Positions 1 to 10,223 are shown, numbered from the stretch's first letter. The stretch is DNA of 64,000 bases from Phytophthora sp. 'mugwort' (GCA_033558025.1 JAUCEF010000012.1:2852001-2916000), one strand, 5' to 3'. Notes: a model not told the origin generated them from the letters alone. Program-made: numbers and translations.

Positions 1-92
1 TAAGCCAATTTCCACTTTGCAGTTGAAACGTCTCCTGGTTTTCTCCCACCAGTCATAAAATACACGCTTTAGTGATCATTAAGAATAGACAA

Positions 93-108
93 CGCCATTC
101 TTGAATCT
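93..108 (+). promoter_or_regulatory. Inr/FPR-like core promoter of the Kazal gene
   Basis: The sequence cgccattcttgaatct matches the core of the oomycete initiator consensus (GCTCATTYYNCAWTTT) at about 11 of 16 positions, including CATTYY and the AWT. It lies about 50-60 nt before the ATG at 157, the usual spacing for short oomycete 5' UTRs. Assignment is by motif similarity only. Confidence 0.45.
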
Positions 109-156
109 GGGCTACGACTGCAACTGGGTTCTTAAAGAAGAAAAAAAAACTATTTT

Positions 157-1350
157 ATGAGAACTCTCCTTCTATTGAGCCTTGCCGGCAGCCTTGTGAC
201 TGCGCAAAGCACAAGTCAAGACGGAATCGTGGGTGACCAGACGCCAGCTACTACGTCAGTCGAACTACTTGATGAGGAACCGGCTGTGATAGACTGCAGC
301 GAAGCGTTCGAGTGCGACTTGATGTCAGATGACCCCGTTTGCGGCTCCGACGGCGTCACGTACGCAAACGACTGTGTCTTTACTTCCGTCTTTTGCTCCT
401 CTGAACAGGATGCAGACAGCCTGTTTATCCAAGCGCTGGGCGAATGTCCCTCTTCGTCTGAAGACCCAGAGGACAATAAACTCGAGTCACTCTCCGTTGT
501 TAGTCTTCCAATGATGTCAAACGCTCAGCCAAGCGTCGAAGTCGATCTACTGACGGTCTTCTGCTCCCTCACGTGCAAGTTGACGCCGGATAAGGTCTGT
601 GGCACGGATAGGGTCACGTACATCAACGACTGTCATCTCCTATCGTCCAAATGCGAGCATCCAGAACTGGAAAAGGTTTCACATGGTGAATGTAAGAGTG
701 ACAATAGCTTGAATATCTTGGAAGTTAACGAAGATCTCAGCACCGACGCTCCTCTGACATCCATACCGGAGAAGTGTAACCCCATGTGCGAGCGCATATA
801 CGACCCCATCTGTGGTTCCGATGGCATCACGTACGCGAATCTCTGTCTTCTTGAATACGCCGAGTGTCGGAACCCCAATGTACAGGCATTTGGACCTGGC
901 AAGTGTCCGCCATATCTGCAGGCGGCTCGTCCAGCGACCAATCCAGCGAGTAACAACAATAACGTCGGAGAACCATGTATCCCTGGACCTTGTCCTTACA
1001 CATATGCACCCGTGTGTGGTTCAGACGGCCAAACCCACGAGAATCTCTGTCTCTTTGCTAATGCAAGATGCCAAGCCCCACAACATGCTCTGTCGGTGCT
1101 TCACGACGGCGAGTGCGATGCCGATACACAACTCACGTGCGAAACAATGACATGCCCCACGTTCACAGCGTGTCGAGAACAAGTAGAACCTGATGACATT
1201 GTTGTCGCGTACTGTGTTGACGTGTGCTCGCCCGATCGCTGTAGTGAGCGAGAAGACTGCGAGTTGGTCGACTCGGACTGCTACACAGCGCCATGTTCCC
1301 CCATTGCGATGTGCATCCCGAAACTGCAGGATGACTGGGCTAAAGTCTAG
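157..1350 (+). CDS. Secreted four-domain Kazal-type serine protease inhibitor
   Basis: 397 aa, single exon. Residues 1-16 (MRTLLLLSLAGSLVTA) form a signal peptide, so the product should be secreted. Four Kazal units with the C-x7/8-C-G(S/T)D...TY.N.C pattern lie at about 47-97, 136-179, 207-250 and 274-320. Counting two residues past the second Cys, the P1 positions are Leu55, Leu142, Arg213 and Tyr281. This suggests different target proteases per domain; Arg in domain 3 would suit trypsin- or subtilisin-like enzymes. Domain 1 has eight rather than seven residues between Cys 2 and Cys 3. Residues 328-386 are a separate Cys-rich tail (about nine Cys) that is not a Kazal unit. Oomycete Kazal inhibitors of the EPI type act in the plant apoplast against host subtilases; that role here is inferred from the family. 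The gene converges on SLX1, with 31 nt between the stop codons. Confidence 0.93.
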   Translation: MRTLLLLSLAGSLVTAQSTSQDGIVGDQTPATTSVELLDEEPAVIDCSEAFECDLMSDDPVCGSDGVTYANDCVFTSVFCSSEQDADSLFIQALGECPSSSEDPEDNKLESLSVVSLPMMSNAQPSVEVDLLTVFCSLTCKLTPDKVCGTDRVTYINDCHLLSSKCEHPELEKVSHGECKSDNSLNILEVNEDLSTDAPLTSIPEKCNPMCERIYDPICGSDGITYANLCLLEYAECRNPNVQAFGPGKCPPYLQAARPATNPASNNNNVGEPCIPGPCPYTYAPVCGSDGQTHENLCLFANARCQAPQHALSVLHDGECDADTQLTCETMTCPTFTACREQVEPDDIVVAYCVDVCSPDRCSEREDCELVDSDCYTAPCSPIAMCIPKLQDDWAKV

Positions 1351-1372
1351 CAATATAGTTTTATCTGGAAAA

Positions 1373-1378
1373 AATAAA
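1373..1378 (+). terminator. AATAAA polyadenylation-like signal
   Basis: The hexamer aataaa lies 23 nt after the Kazal stop codon and just before the SLX1 stop on the other strand. If used, the Kazal transcript must end inside, and be antisense to, SLX1 coding sequence. Oomycete 3' signals are weakly defined, so this is tentative. Confidence 0.4.
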
Positions 1379-1381
1379 GAT

Positions 1382-2551
1382 TTAATCTTCTGTAAGATCA
1401 ATTAGTTCTGCAGCCTGGTTACTGTAGGATAAACACTCGCCATCCTCTTCAAACCAGCCATCGGAATTGTACTCAGCCACCAAATGACTCGTCGATAATG
1501 AGGAATCAATACTTGCCGCATTAGCTGACTCCGTTTCGTCGGCATCATCCACGTCAGCTGTAGAAACTCGAGTTTTCTTGTTGCTTCGGTTTCTTCTAAC
1601 ACGTTTTCGCTTTTTCTTTGGCTTCTCTTGTTTATCATGCTGCGTTATCAACGACCACTGCAAAACCTGGTGACACTCGGGACATTCTCCACTGATAACA
1701 CCAACTCCATCGTCGTTTACTTCTCTCATCGACCGGAAATGGTCCATTAAACACGACGAATGGCACGACATTTCACACTGTAAATGATAGCACCCCACCA
1801 CGTTCTCGTCAGTTTCTCCATTCTTTGATTCCGTTTCCACAAATTCCGGGAATAATTCGTACTCACAAATGAAACATTGTGAGTTTCTCGTCGTCGTTGA
1901 GTCTTTCTCCACGTTTGTGAATGTCTCCAATGCTCGGGTCTCGCACTTGGCAGCTGAATATCTCGGTCCTAATCCCCGAGCGACACCCTGCATCTCGTCG
2001 CTCGTGAAGCTTACGGTAAGATTTAATCCTTTGAATGGCTCTAGATTCACCATCTCTAGCATTTCCACCATCTTCCTCTTGAGTGATCGAGGAGCCCCCA
2101 GTCCTCGTGATCCGCGTAGAAATGCCAGATGTGTTCGAGTGAGTTTACTTACCAGAGGATGCTGCCATACCCACTCAACTGTAACAAAAAAATAAAAATT
2201 AGCATAAGAAATTTGGTTTTGCTATAAACACGTCAGTAATGACGCACATTGGAGCGCTCGAAACTTGCTTGGGAAACCGTGTACAATGGCGATCATCTCC
2301 CTGTCGAGGAATTTCACCTCCGTTTTAGAATATTGTTCCGTAAAAAGATCACGTAAAAGTACTATTTCGTACCATGGTCGGTGCTTCCGCGTCCTATTGG
2401 CTCCGTTCGCGAGCTCTCCATTGTGCTGTCGTATGCGCCGTGTCGGAGACACCGTGAAGCCCACATATGTGCATCGCAGCCGCTGCGGAGCCTGCACAGG
2501 CGTCAGCAGGTAGCACGCGAAGAAGGACATCAAGACAGTGAATTTTGACAC
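1382..2551 (-). CDS. SLX1: Structure-specific endonuclease subunit SLX1 (GIY-YIG + zinc finger)
   Basis: Three exons give 342 aa: 2551-2373, 2300-2248 and 2178-1382. Intron 1 (2372-2301, 72 nt) and intron 2 (2247-2179, 69 nt) have GT-AG ends. Splicing restores the conserved HRPWEM and LQFEWVWQHP blocks. The GIY-YIG nuclease domain (about 9-85) carries [13 protein letters not shown], Arg41 and Glu79; the Glu follows a Phe codon split by intron 2. The SLX1-type C4HC3 zinc finger spans about 179-246 (CFIC ... CYHLQC ... CHSSC ... CPEC). A basic nuclear localisation stretch follows at about 264-275. SLX1 is the catalytic partner of SLX4 and cuts Holliday junctions and other branched DNA in the nucleus. 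The last residues (ELIDLTED, 335-342) look like a SUMO-interacting motif. Met8 is an alternative start. Intron 1 is in frame and stop-free, so an unspliced reading would insert 24 residues into the nuclease domain. Confidence 0.93.
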
Positions 2552-2687
2552 GCCTGGCTAGTAGTATTGCCGAATGTATAACGTACTACTATCACCTCTA
2601 TACCCAAATATATCTAGTCCTATAATTTTTTGTTACCATTTTAAAAAGTCTTTATCACAACACGGTGACCACAAGCATTAGAGCAAG

Positions 2688-3428
2688 ATGACCGACGTCG
2701 TGACCGAGTATGAGGCGGCCGTGCAGGCCAAGGAGACGCTCGAGGCGGAGATGGAGGCCCTGATAAGCGAGCTCACGTCGGGTAACAACCCAGGGCTCCA
2801 TGGGCCGTTGGTGGACGCCGAGGGCTTCCCCCGAGCGGACATCGACGTGTATCGCGTGCGGCAGCTGCGCCACTCGCTGGCACTCAAGCGGACAGACCAT
2901 CAGACGACCATGAAGACGATCGAGGCGCTGCTGCCGAGGTTGCGCATTGTAAAAAAAAGGTTAAATCGAGAGGATGCATTTAACCTTTTGTTGTACTGGG
3001 TTATTTGTGACAGGGTTTTCGAGGCTCGACGCGGCCAGAAGCAGCAGGTCAAGGTTGCACCTGTGGAGTCGCGAGCGACTGAGGCGGCCGAGCACATGCA
3101 GAAGCTGGAGACCGAATGGAAACAGACTCTGAGAGAAGTGAAGCCTGAAGAGAGGGACCTCCTGCCATTCGCGCTGGTGGAGAGTGTGCAGAGCGAATCC
3201 CCTGCCGAGGCCGCCGGACTGCAAGCGCAGGACCAGGTGCTTCGCTTTGGCACGGCCGATGCCAGCAACCACCGAGAGCTGGCGGCTGTGCGAGACATCG
3301 TACAGCGCAATATTGGCAACGGTATTCGAGTGCTAGTGCGTCGGCAGAGGGAGCTACTGGCGCTAGAGCTGACCCCGCAGACGTGGAGAGGTCCTGGCGT
3401 GCTGGGGTGTCTGCTCCAGCCCATGTAG
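2688..3428 (+). CDS. PSMD9: 26S proteasome regulatory particle chaperone PSMD9/Nas2 (p27)
   Basis: The frame is open for 246 aa. The N-terminal helical region contains the family signature around GLHGPLVDAEGFPRADIDVY and RVRQLRH (about residues 42-66). The C-terminal half is a PDZ-like domain (about 155-246) ending RGPGVLGCLLQPM, equivalent to the RWAGKGLLGCNI end of animal PSMD9. Nas2/PSMD9 binds the C-terminus of the Rpt5 ATPase and chaperones assembly of the 19S base. Residues 88-109 do not fit the family and the DNA there looks like a short intron. A 54-nt GT-AG intron at 2960-3013 would keep the frame and delete 18 residues; a stronger-looking GTAAAA donor at 2949 paired with the same acceptor would break the frame. 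The exact splice pattern is unsettled. It is divergent from SLX1 and convergent with RPS14. Confidence 0.88.
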   Translation: MTDVVTEYEAAVQAKETLEAEMEALISELTSGNNPGLHGPLVDAEGFPRADIDVYRVRQLRHSLALKRTDHQTTMKTIEALLPRLRIVKKRLNREDAFNLLLYWVICDRVFEARRGQKQQVKVAPVESRATEAAEHMQKLETEWKQTLREVKPEERDLLPFALVESVQSESPAEAAGLQAQDQVLRFGTADASNHRELAAVRDIVQRNIGNGIRVLVRRQRELLALELTPQTWRGPGVLGCLLQPM

Positions 3429-3756
3429 GCGCAGTGGCTGTAAAACTACAGCTATGAACGAAGTCGCAACGATAATAGTAAGCATTAATCCATGGGGCAA
3501 CAAGCAAGCAGGCAGTCGTATGTCCGAGTAAGCAGGCGTGGTTCCATTACAGTCTCGTGGTTAGACTAACTAGCCAGTTGAACGCACCGGCGCCAGCAAA
3601 ACCCGGAGCCTGTAGCAGACGAGGAGAGGGACAGCCACCCGCACTTCCCAGCATAAAAAGCAGCTTCTCCAGACGTCCACCAACAGGCGAGTAAGCTTGA
3701 GAACGAGTCCTCCATCTTGCGACAGAAACTCCGCCCCGATCCATTGCCGTCTTTGT

Positions 3757-4431
3757 CTAAAGACGACGACCGCGGCGACCACCTTTTCGGCGGGTGCTGT
3801 CCGTCGGGATGGGGGTGACGTCCTCAATACGTCCGATCTTCAAGCCATTGCGAGCAAGCGCACGAAGGGCCGATTGCGCGCCGGGGCCCGGGGTCTTGGT
3901 CCGGTTGCCGCCCGTAGCGCGGATCTTGATGTGCAGAGCGGTGACGCCCACCTCCTTGCACTTGGCGGCCACGTCCTGGGCGGCAAGCATGGCGGCGTAT
4001 GGCGAGGCCTCGTCACGATCAGCCTTGACCTTCATTCCGCCCGTCACACGCACGATCGTCTCGCGGCCCGACAGGTCGGTCACGTGCACGAACGTGTCGT
4101 TGAACGAGGCGAAGATGTGGGCCACGCCGAACACCTGCTCGCCCTCCTTGAGCGTGGGGCCAACGCGCACCACCTCCTCTACTTCCTTCGTCGCGGTTTT
4201 CTTCGACTGCGCACGCGTAGAACGAGGGTAGAACGAAAGTTAGAGAATCTGACTCGGGCTGGGTGAGGACATGGCTGCATTGTGGGGCCGGCGCAATGCG
4301 GTTCAAGGTGCAACCGGCGCGGCCGCCGAGCTAAGACGCAGGACTACGTTGGGATGTGTGAGGCACTGCGTGACGCGCACCGGAACCTGCCCCTACAGTC
4401 GCCTCAACATGAAGACAACGCTACGCACCAT
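3757..4431 (-). CDS. RPS14: 40S ribosomal protein uS11 (RPS14)
   Basis: Two coding exons give 150 aa, close to human RPS14 (151). Coding exon 1 is just the ATG (4431-4429). The intron is 4428-4207 (222 nt) with donor GTGCGT, a CTAAC branch-point-like site near 4245 and acceptor GCGCAG. Exon 2 is 4206-3757. The body is strongly conserved: [72 protein letters not shown] and the basic C-terminus [12 protein letters not shown]. uS11 sits on the platform of the small subunit near the E site and mRNA exit and contacts 18S rRNA. The ATG choice is supported by an initiator-like motif 17 nt upstream. A GTG-started 138-codon version would lack the true N-terminus. Confidence 0.95.
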
Positions 4432-4447
4432 GATGGATTCGGACTTG

Positions 4448-4461
4448 AAACTGGGAATGAC
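4448..4461 (-). promoter_or_regulatory. Inr/FPR-like core promoter of RPS14
   Basis: On the minus strand the sequence reads TCATTCCCAGTTT, matching the oomycete initiator TCATTYY(N)CAWTTT with one base missing and one mismatch. It is 17-30 nt before the ATG at 4431, which supports the one-codon first coding exon. Confidence 0.6.
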
Positions 4462-4569
4462 TCGGGCCAGGTGAGGGGCGGAGGTGGACGAGCTAGCCGC
4501 CAGTCAAACTGGGCGGCAGGCGATTGGCAGAAACGATAGGGTTTCTCATTGGCTAATAATTTGTGAATT

Positions 4570-5772
4570 CCCAGCCAAATTTGCAATCTACGTACCGTAC
4601 TAGACGTGTCAATAGTGAGCGCGATTTGAGGGAAAACTAACGTCTTTCGCTAATATTGTTTAAGTTGCTTGCCAACCTTCAGGGCAAGCTGATCATGTTA
4701 AGGCGGTTGATGCGTTTATGCGACGCTTAGCACTAATATGTAAAAAAAATACAGTTTTCGTAACATATTGTAATGACAAGCGAGACGATTTCAAAGCTGC
4801 ACGTTTAAAGTGCGTACATCGGTTTGGTAGGGCAATATCCAGTGAGGGGACTGTATCTGCGTCAAAGGCACAGCTTTTACCTCAAAAGACCGTTTTTCCT
4901 ACCATTAGAAATATCAGGTTTCAAGTAAGTGAAAATTTTAAGTTTTTTGTAGGACCAATCTCCGAGATCATGATGTTATATTACAATATTTTACAAACTC
5001 ATTTTAGACAGGTTCGGTGTTGCGGCGCATGTACCCATGTGGCTCATTATTTGCCTCTCGTTCAGAGACCACATCTTAATAATAATGGTCTGGTGATAAT
5101 TAGTAGACCATGAAATTAATCGCGAGGGGTATACTCCTTCCCAACGCACGATTCTCGACTCATGGATGCAGCTGGAAAGCGGAGACTGGGACTAGCGCGT
5201 GATAAAGAACATTGGTGCCGGATTGCCCCCCCCCCCCCCCCCCCCTCCGCTTCTTAAACACATGGTCAGAACAAAATGCAAGATGAGGCAAGCTTACGCG
5301 TATAGAGCTCGCGGTTTCGATCATGCGATTGCGCGCGTCCTTATGCTTTCCACGCTTGAACTCACCCCGATTCGTGGATGGTGGGTTTATGCAATCACGT
5401 ATTAAGTTATACTGGGAACCTAACTGTGGGCCCTCACTGGATTACTTTTGTTACCGTGACTGCGTAACGCGCAACTGTGTAACCGACAACGGTCAATGAC
5501 ATGGCAAGATGTGACTAGGACCCGTCTTTCGAGTGGAGGACAGGTATTGTAAGTCCTGTGCCGCGCCTGGCGGAGGAAGGCCGAACCCGGATATCGCACA
5601 AAAGTCGTCGACTGGCTGCAGTGAGATGCCGAGGAAGGTAATTGGCATGTACAAGAAACGCAGGCAGGCGCTTTACCTGCGTATGCTATCGCACCAAGCG
5701 TAAGCAGGCAGTCGTTGCGAGGCTGAGCGAATCCAGAAGCCGCGAGCGGGGCGAAGCCGATGGATACGATCA
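4570..5772. other. Intergenic region without a convincing gene
   Basis: About 1.2 kb of mixed AT-rich and GC-rich DNA upstream of RPS14. Possible frames here (for example 4718-5113 +, 5420-5773 -) show no recognisable domain, and I do not call them genes. It contains the C20 homopolymer listed separately and ends at the left LTR of the gypsy-like element. Confidence 0.6.
5226..5245. repeat. C20 homopolymer
   Basis: Twenty consecutive C residues. The length is probably variable in the population and unreliable in sequencing. The G-rich complement could form a quadruplex-like structure. Confidence 0.95.
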
Positions 5773-5961
5773 TGTTATATCTTGTACAGGGAGTCTTTGG
5801 GGGAGGGTGCGCTAAAGAGAAGTGCCGTCCCCGCAGTTCGAGCGGATGGAAGCTTATAGAGGCTTTTACAGCCGCCGTAGGTCTGCTTACTTGTATTTAC
5901 GTAAGTTTACTATAAAATAATAAACCTCAGTGTATGCACTCCTGCTGATGATTAGCTAGCA
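5773..5961 (-). repeat. 3' LTR of the gypsy-like element
   Basis: 189 bp. It shares blocks with 11270-11462, including ggagtctttggggg, gcggatggaagctt and aaacctcagtgtatgcac. On the minus strand it begins TGCTAGCTA and ends ATAACA, giving the usual TG...CA termini. Confidence 0.85.
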
Positions 5962-6539
5962 CTCACCCTTCCTTCAGGCTGCGCGTCCCTCTGGCTTCAG
6001 CATTCTCGCTTTGAGCTCACTTCGAGTCGCGTTGTCGCTGACAGGGATTAGTCTGACCTTCTCGCCTCATGGGTGGCCTGATTCTTGGTAGCTTGGATAG
6101 GTCTATGTGGTGTTGGCAGTTCTTCTCGTCACGTTGCCTCTTGCTGAGACGGTTTGTTGCCTCTTGATGTAGCTGTGGAGGCTCTTGTACCCGCGCAACT
6201 GTCATGCACGCCTTCCGCGCCGCCTCCAGCGATCACCGCGCCTGTCGTCTCTTCTGTAGCTTCTCTTAGTGTATTGGCGTTGCATAGTCCGCCGGGAGCT
6301 CGCCTGGGAGCTCTGGGCTCCCCGCGGAGTTGCGCGAGGAGCTCATCTACGAGATGCCCGTGGGGGACTCGGATGTAGAATCAGAATTTGAATCTGGTTC
6401 TAGGGTCAAAATGGCGAAACGGGAAGAGGAGACCGGATTGTTTGGTGATAGTGATGACGATGCCACCTCGACACGCACCATCGCGCTCGCTTGCGCGGCG
6501 GTGATGAAACGTCGCACTGGCACCCGCCGCTGCGTGTGC

Positions 6540-7330
6540 TACCAGCCCGGCACCCGCCGACGAATCACCGGAACTTGTACGACCCATAGGCTTCGTGAGA
6601 TTACGGTGCTGAGGCTCCTATCGTGCGCTTGCTGGACGTTCACGGCGTGTCGCCGCATCGGAGCTACTTGGTCCAATGGAAGGGACGACTCTTGCGGACG
6701 AGCTGGTTCTAGCTGGACAGCTCGACGACCCAGTCCATGATAAAACGCGTGGATGAATGGAAGGCTTCGGGCACCTCGGAACCTTTACCATGTAGGTAAA
6801 GAACGCGATCTTGTGTCGTAGGCTAGGACTTGCTTCATGGATGCTCTTCGGTCGGCGCAGTGCTATCTTGGTCAGCCGAATTTGGTCACAACGGGAACTT
6901 GGGATGCCTTCGAAAAAGCACATCCTCTCAGATCCAGTACGATGTTTCGCGCGCCGGTGTTACGGAGTTCTTCGAGCCGCTGCAGCGTCAAAGTGTGGCG
7001 TTGAATTACGACCATTTGATGGTCAACCTTCACTCGAGTTCCAGCGCAAAACTTGGTACGCCCCATGAGTTCGGTGAAACGCTTGAGGCTGGAGCCTATA
7101 TCGTGCGTACTGGTGAACGCGGAATTGGACATTGCTTCGTGGTGATTTCGCATGGACCTGGCAAGCGACTTATCGTTATGACACCAATTACGACCCGACG
7201 CATGTGTGTCATGTCTCTCAGCTACCAGCGATGGATTAGACACGTGAAATGGATGTCCCTCGTCGAACTGAATCCGAGTACAAGTGTCTCCATGGGAAGC
7301 GCAAGTCGAAGACTGAGCGCAGCGGGATAA
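6540..7330 (+). pseudogene. Plus-strand retroelement fragment (chromodomain-like plus GHCF module)
   Basis: This coding trace runs opposite to the surrounding element. Around 6610-6710 one frame reads RLLDVHGV...SYLVQWKGRLLRTSW, which resembles an integrase C-terminal chromodomain. Downstream (about 6830-7330) another frame contains LEAGAYIVRTGERGIGHCFVV followed by Trp- and Arg-rich blocks. I associate that GHCF pattern with C-terminal modules of oomycete retroelement polyproteins, possibly a decayed cysteine-peptidase-like fold, but this is from memory and weak. Several stops interrupt it. It is best read as part of a second element inserted in the opposite orientation. Confidence 0.35.
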
Positions 7331-7689
7331 ACGTCTAAAACTGCAGCAAAAGCAGCAACAGCCGAGGGGTTGTAATTCGGGGATACATCTCGTCTTTGAG
7401 CCCTTTTAGTACTGCTCATAAATTCTCCGCTTCTTCCTCCGGATTGCCTCGAAGTCCGCGATGAGGTCTCGAATCTACGAGAGATTATCCAGTGGTTCCC
7501 GCGTTGGCATCTCCTCTTCCACCCTTTCCACGAGGAATTGGGTATCCTGTTTCTGACGACGCTTTCCGAGAAGACGTTTGACTATCTGACCGACACTTCG
7601 TCTGCCAAAATCACGTCACCGGGCTGTAATAATTGAGTGGGATCCTTGTACGGCTTCAACGATCCGGTATTGAAAACTGGGTAGAGTTT

Positions 7690-10223
7690 GTTTCCAGCCT
7701 AAATATTGAGTTCGTACGCGCGATTGTGTACCTTCCGAAGAACCGTGTTGGGACCACTCCACTTTGTTTTTGAATTGGGTAAGCTGGAGTGCTTCGGGTC
7801 AAGGTGCTTTGTACTCAAGTACACTCGGTCACCAACTTCAAATGCTTGCTCCTCCCGGTTCCGATCGTAGATATCACGCATCGATTCCTGTGCTTCGGCC
7901 AATGCTGCCCGCTTGACTCTCGTGGAATTATGCGCCGCGACGACTTTTGGTTACGTTTGCAAGCTGATACGCTGCCAGTTGGAGTGGATTCAGTGAGATG
8001 TACCCCAGATCTGCTTCGAACGGTGCAAGCTTCGTGCTTGAGTTGACCGTCGAGTTCATCGCAAACTCAGCGTTGGCCAACGGACCGTCCCAATCATCTC
8101 GCAACGAACCAACAAAGCAGCGGGGTATTCCTCTAACATTCGGTCCATTCGCTTCGTTTGTCCATCGTCTTGTGCTCGGTGTGCAACTGTCATGCTCAAC
8201 TTCGTCCCGATGGACTTAAATACCTGCTGCCGGAAGTTGGCCACGAACTTCCTATCGCGATCAGAGACGATGTTTGATGGCATGCCATGGAGCTTCCAGA
8301 TGTTGTCGATGAACAGATGAGCAACACCTTCAGCTGTCGCCGATTTGGTTGTAGGCAGTCGGGCCTTCGATTCATTGCATCCGCGGTATTCGCTCCGGGC
8401 AGATATGAGAAGGTCGGCTGGTACTCCGCGAGGATATCGTATCAGCGCGCCAGTCTCCCGTTATCCATATTGTGTGTGAACAGGCCTTCAAGACTCTTTG
8501 GTCGATCTCCACAATTGGTGGTTTGCTCTGACAATAAATCCTGAACGCTATCAGCGCGTGGACGACTGCCAATAACACCTGCTGCTGGGCCGGATACTTA
8601 AGCTCCACGGCCTTCATATTCGTGTTGGTGTACGCAATGGGCGCTCAACGCTGTCAACGACGTGGAACACTACTCCAGCAACGGTGAACTTGTTCGCGTC
8701 CGCACGGAGACGCATTTGCTGGTTGAGATGCAGCACAAGTGGGTTCAAAGCCTCCGCTTCAGCTCCTTGAAGTTCTTCAACTGGCCATCACTGAAATGGA
8801 TTTTCGCGTTTCGCTTGTTCTGTTTCTTCAGGAGAGCGAACATTGTTACTGTCAGGGATGCGTACTCCGGGCAGAAGCGCAGAAAGTTGCCGGTCAAACC
8901 CAGGAAGCTATGCAGCTCCTCTTGGGTTCGAGGTGCCGGCCAGTCTATGATTGTCTTGACCTTATTGGGATCCAAGCGCTCGTCCGACGAAGTCACCCAG
9001 ACACGGAATTTCATCCGCACAAAGACACACTTGGCAAGCTTGACGTAGAGCTTGTTGCAAAATATCCAAAGCCTTGCGCACCGTTTTTATGTGGTTGTCA
9101 ATGTTGCGGAACTTTGTGAAAACGTAGATGCCATCGTAGAATGATTTCGTGTTCTCCAATACACGAAACAGCTTTGACGTCAGCCGATCCCTCGTCGATG
9201 GTGCGTTGCAGACTCCCACAGGCAGTATTAGATGCTCTAAGAGTTCGTTGGGTGCCTGAAACGCGGTGTACGTGATGTTCTCCTCTCGCATGATAACTTG
9301 GTAGTTCTCGGCATCAGGCCCACTGTCTAGAACCAGTACGCACCAAACGTGGTGTCCAAGATGTCTTCCTTCCGTGTCCGGAATGCTCTGGCGTACAGTG
9401 TGCGAGTTCAAGTACCTGTAATCGTGCACAATTCTTCATCCGAACGGGCCGATCGCAGAACGTGGGTGTACCATGTGGGCTAATGCTCGGGCGGATGAGC
9501 TTCTTTTTCGCAATATTTTCGACCCAACGCACGATCTCGCGGGTCTATCTGGAGATTAACACCACTGCTGCCGATACATCGCCAAATTCGAATCTTTCCC
9601 ACCGATCCGGTGTTAATGTCGCGCTTCTCAGGCAAGCTTTCTTAGAGTGCTGGGCGGAACACGCTGTCTTTATATTACAAAAGCAACGGGAAGGAAGAAC
9701 TCTTTCGAAAACTGTCCCAGTCCGTCTCCAAATACCTCTTTGCCTTCATGCTTCCGACGTTGTCAGGTTGGTCTCGCCGCTTCTGTGAGCGGGCAACCTG
9801 TTTGATCGTTTCGTTCGACAGGACCAACATGAATTCGGGTTCGACGATCGATTTGGTCTTGATTCTCACGAAGATCCGTAGTTTCTTCCGCGTGATGTAC
9901 TTGGTCTCAACATCAGTTTCATCTACGATGCCAATTGCGAACATCTTCTCCACCGTGCTGCATTTCCGTTGAGCACTGCTGCTCCCACGAGCCTCTCTTG
10001 CAGTAACCCCGCGTTCTGGCGACTCCGCGTCGCCCACTGCTACCAAACCCTCGCCGGTTTTTTTTACGACAGCGACGCACTTATACGGTCGTCTAACCCC
10101 GACACCTGGATCTCGAGAAACTGAACTTCTAGCTCTGCCTCCACTATCTGGTTGTCTCCAAGCTTGGCGCGGGTAATCTTGTCGCTGAACTTGGTCGTAT
10201 GGAGCTGAAGCTCCGTTACTCAT
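7690..10223 (-). pseudogene. Broken gypsy pol: protease/RT/RNase H/integrase
   Basis: Minus-strand pieces in several frames follow pol order. 10223-9675 probably covers the end of the protease region. 9429-8962 carries RT traces (DYRYLNSHTVRQ, VGVCNAPSTRDRLTSKLF, YDGIYVFTKF). 9020-8745 has the RT/RNase H connection (PNKVKTIIDWPAPRTQEELHSFLGL). 8617-8372 is RNase H (LKYPAQQQVLLAVVHAL, FRIYCQSKPPIVE). 8283-8056 is integrase core (MPSNIVSDRDRKFVANF, including the second catalytic Asp). 7902-7699 is the integrase C-terminal region (VGDRVYLSTKHL ... KWSGPNTVLRKVHNRAYEL). Frame changes and stops separate the pieces, and the RT catalytic YVDD-type motif is not intact. Not functional. Confidence 0.85.

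Noticed and set aside
2949..3013. 65-nt intron in PSMD9 using the GTAAAA donor
   Set aside because: Joining 2948 to 3014 shifts the frame and meets a stop soon after, losing the PDZ-like domain.
4718..5113. 131-codon plus-strand frame upstream of RPS14
   Set aside because: AT-rich, no recognisable domain, no promoter-like motif, no homology I can recall.
5962..6205. Small minus-strand frame near the 3' LTR as an independent gene
   Set aside because: It lies between the integrase remnant and the purine tract of the gypsy element and is best read as element tail.
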